NCBI GenBank assembly: GCA_021773795.1
Contig: JAJFJT010000028.1
Coordinates: forward strand, 1 to 64,000
Direction of reading: 5' to 3'
DNA length: 64,000 bases
Origin: Gammaproteobacteria bacterium
Lineage (GTDB): Bacteria; Pseudomonadota; Gammaproteobacteria; HK1
The position numbers and the translations under genes are program-made. Below, piece by piece: positions 63,640 through 64,000 of the stretch. Positions within the stretch are counted from its first letter, which is position 1, and each line of letters opens with the position of its first letter. The notes beneath the pieces were generated by a model, which ran no database searches, was not told the DNA's origin, and worked only from the letters and a program-made list of their open reading frames with translations.

Positions 63640-64000
63640 ATGAAGAAAAAGGCACTAGCACTTGCTATCGCCAGCGCCCTGACCGTGCCAATGGCGGCTC
63701 ATGCCGTCAAGGTGAAGGTCTCGGGTCAGGTCAACAAAGCACTGCTGTATGGAGATGACGGCGTCTTCTCCCAGACACAGATTGTCGATAACGACAACTC
63801 CTCCACCCGCTTCCGTTTCACCGGCAGCGAAGATCTGGGCAACGGCATTACTGCCGGCATCCACTTCGAGGTTCAGGAACAGTCCAATCCGTCTAACGAC
63901 GTCACCATGAAGCAGACCGGTGATATCGGTGATAACGGTGATGGCACCGTTCCGTTCTTTGAGCGCGTTGCTGCGGTCTACTTCAAGGGTTCCTTCGGTA
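63640..64000 (+). CDS. General porin 2, N-terminal part (cut by window edge)
   Basis: The first 120 codons of a second porin. The signal peptide KKKALALAIASALTVPMAAHA and the barrel start VKVKVSGQVNKALLYGDDGV differ from porin 1 by few conservative changes; the stretch through NDVTMKQTGDIGDNGDGTVP is identical. The immediate leader TAGTTTCCA before the ATG is also shared. It is a recent duplicate, 2.3 kb from porin 1 with a methyltransferase gene between. Confidence 0.93.
   Translation, partial: MKKKALALAIASALTVPMAAHAVKVKVSGQVNKALLYGDDGVFSQTQIVDNDNSSTRFRFTGSEDLGNGITAGIHFEVQEQSNPSNDVTMKQTGDIGDNGDGTVPFFERVAAVYFKGSFG

Overview
This 64 kb window is chromosomal DNA of a moderately GC-rich gammaproteobacterium. 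The evidence is gene order: dapF-DUF484-xerC-(TA)-hslV-hslU-DUF971-ubiE-ubiJ-ubiB, metG back to back with apbC, lptF/lptG back to back with pepA-holC-valS, ndk-rlmN-pilF-rodZ-hisS-yfgM-bamB-der, and gcvR back to back with dapA-bamC. A PEP-CTERM protein, a TAXI-type TRAP transporter and tandem general porins suggest a free-living environmental species. Placement in a Chromatiales-like group is my inference; the window holds no rRNA to test it. I saw no tRNA, rRNA, CRISPR array or prophage.

Layout. 1-3.3 kb (minus): antiporter fragment, Crp/Fnr regulator, alanine dehydrogenase, EamA permease. 3.3-6.7 kb (minus): ubiquinone genes ubiE-ubiJ-ubiB with overlapping stop/start codons. 6.8-12 kb (minus): hslVU, a RelE-type toxin-antitoxin pair, xerC, DUF484, dapF. 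12.1-19 kb: a signalling cluster of a CHASE2 Ser/Thr kinase, a PP2C phosphatase and a double-FHA protein, facing a CHASE2 adenylate cyclase. 19-20.6 kb: a REP-associated transposase (RAYT) between perfect 27-bp inverted repeats, then an orphan PEP-CTERM gene. 21-29.1 kb: DUF1841, nth, a short RnfB-like ferredoxin, metG, apbC, dcd, RDD protein, lptG, lptF. 29.3-36.6 kb: pepA, holC, a small acidic protein, valS, cysE, iscR, iscA. 37-45.1 kb: ndk to der. 45.2-47.9 kb: bamC, dapA, gcvR. 47.9-60 kb: a 180-kDa-type NAD glutamate dehydrogenase, two TAXI binding proteins, a fused TRAP permease, a universal stress protein and a class III aminotransferase. 60.2-64 kb: two near-identical porins on either side of a TPR methyltransferase.

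The most unusual aspect is the load of small non-coding mobile-looking elements in otherwise conserved housekeeping operons. At least four types can be told apart by eye. (I) A 140-bp element with GGGTGCCTCTAAAAA-type terminal inverted repeats has two full copies and two reduced ones; it sits in the hsl operon, directly before cysE, and at the place between rodZ and hisS where ispG is usually found. (II) 160-bp long-hairpin elements share a central AATAGTCA-N-TCTATT palindrome. (III) REP-like units of about 45 bp contain GTCGCGAAGCAC...GTGCGAGAGCGAC; some have become coding sequence in pepA and in the gene before valS, and one abuts the start of holC. (IV) A 27-bp GGGGTCAGACTCGATTG repeat bounds the RAYT gene.

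The CHASE2 kinase-phosphatase-FHA-cyclase cluster is the best candidate for a little-described signalling system. One enzyme of each type is present, both sensor enzymes carry the same extracytoplasmic sensor type, and short TMI motifs recur in the kinase and the FHA linker. The glutamate dehydrogenase/TAXI/aminotransferase block with alanine dehydrogenase elsewhere points to amino-acid or 2-oxoacid use as a nutritional theme; this is inference from context.
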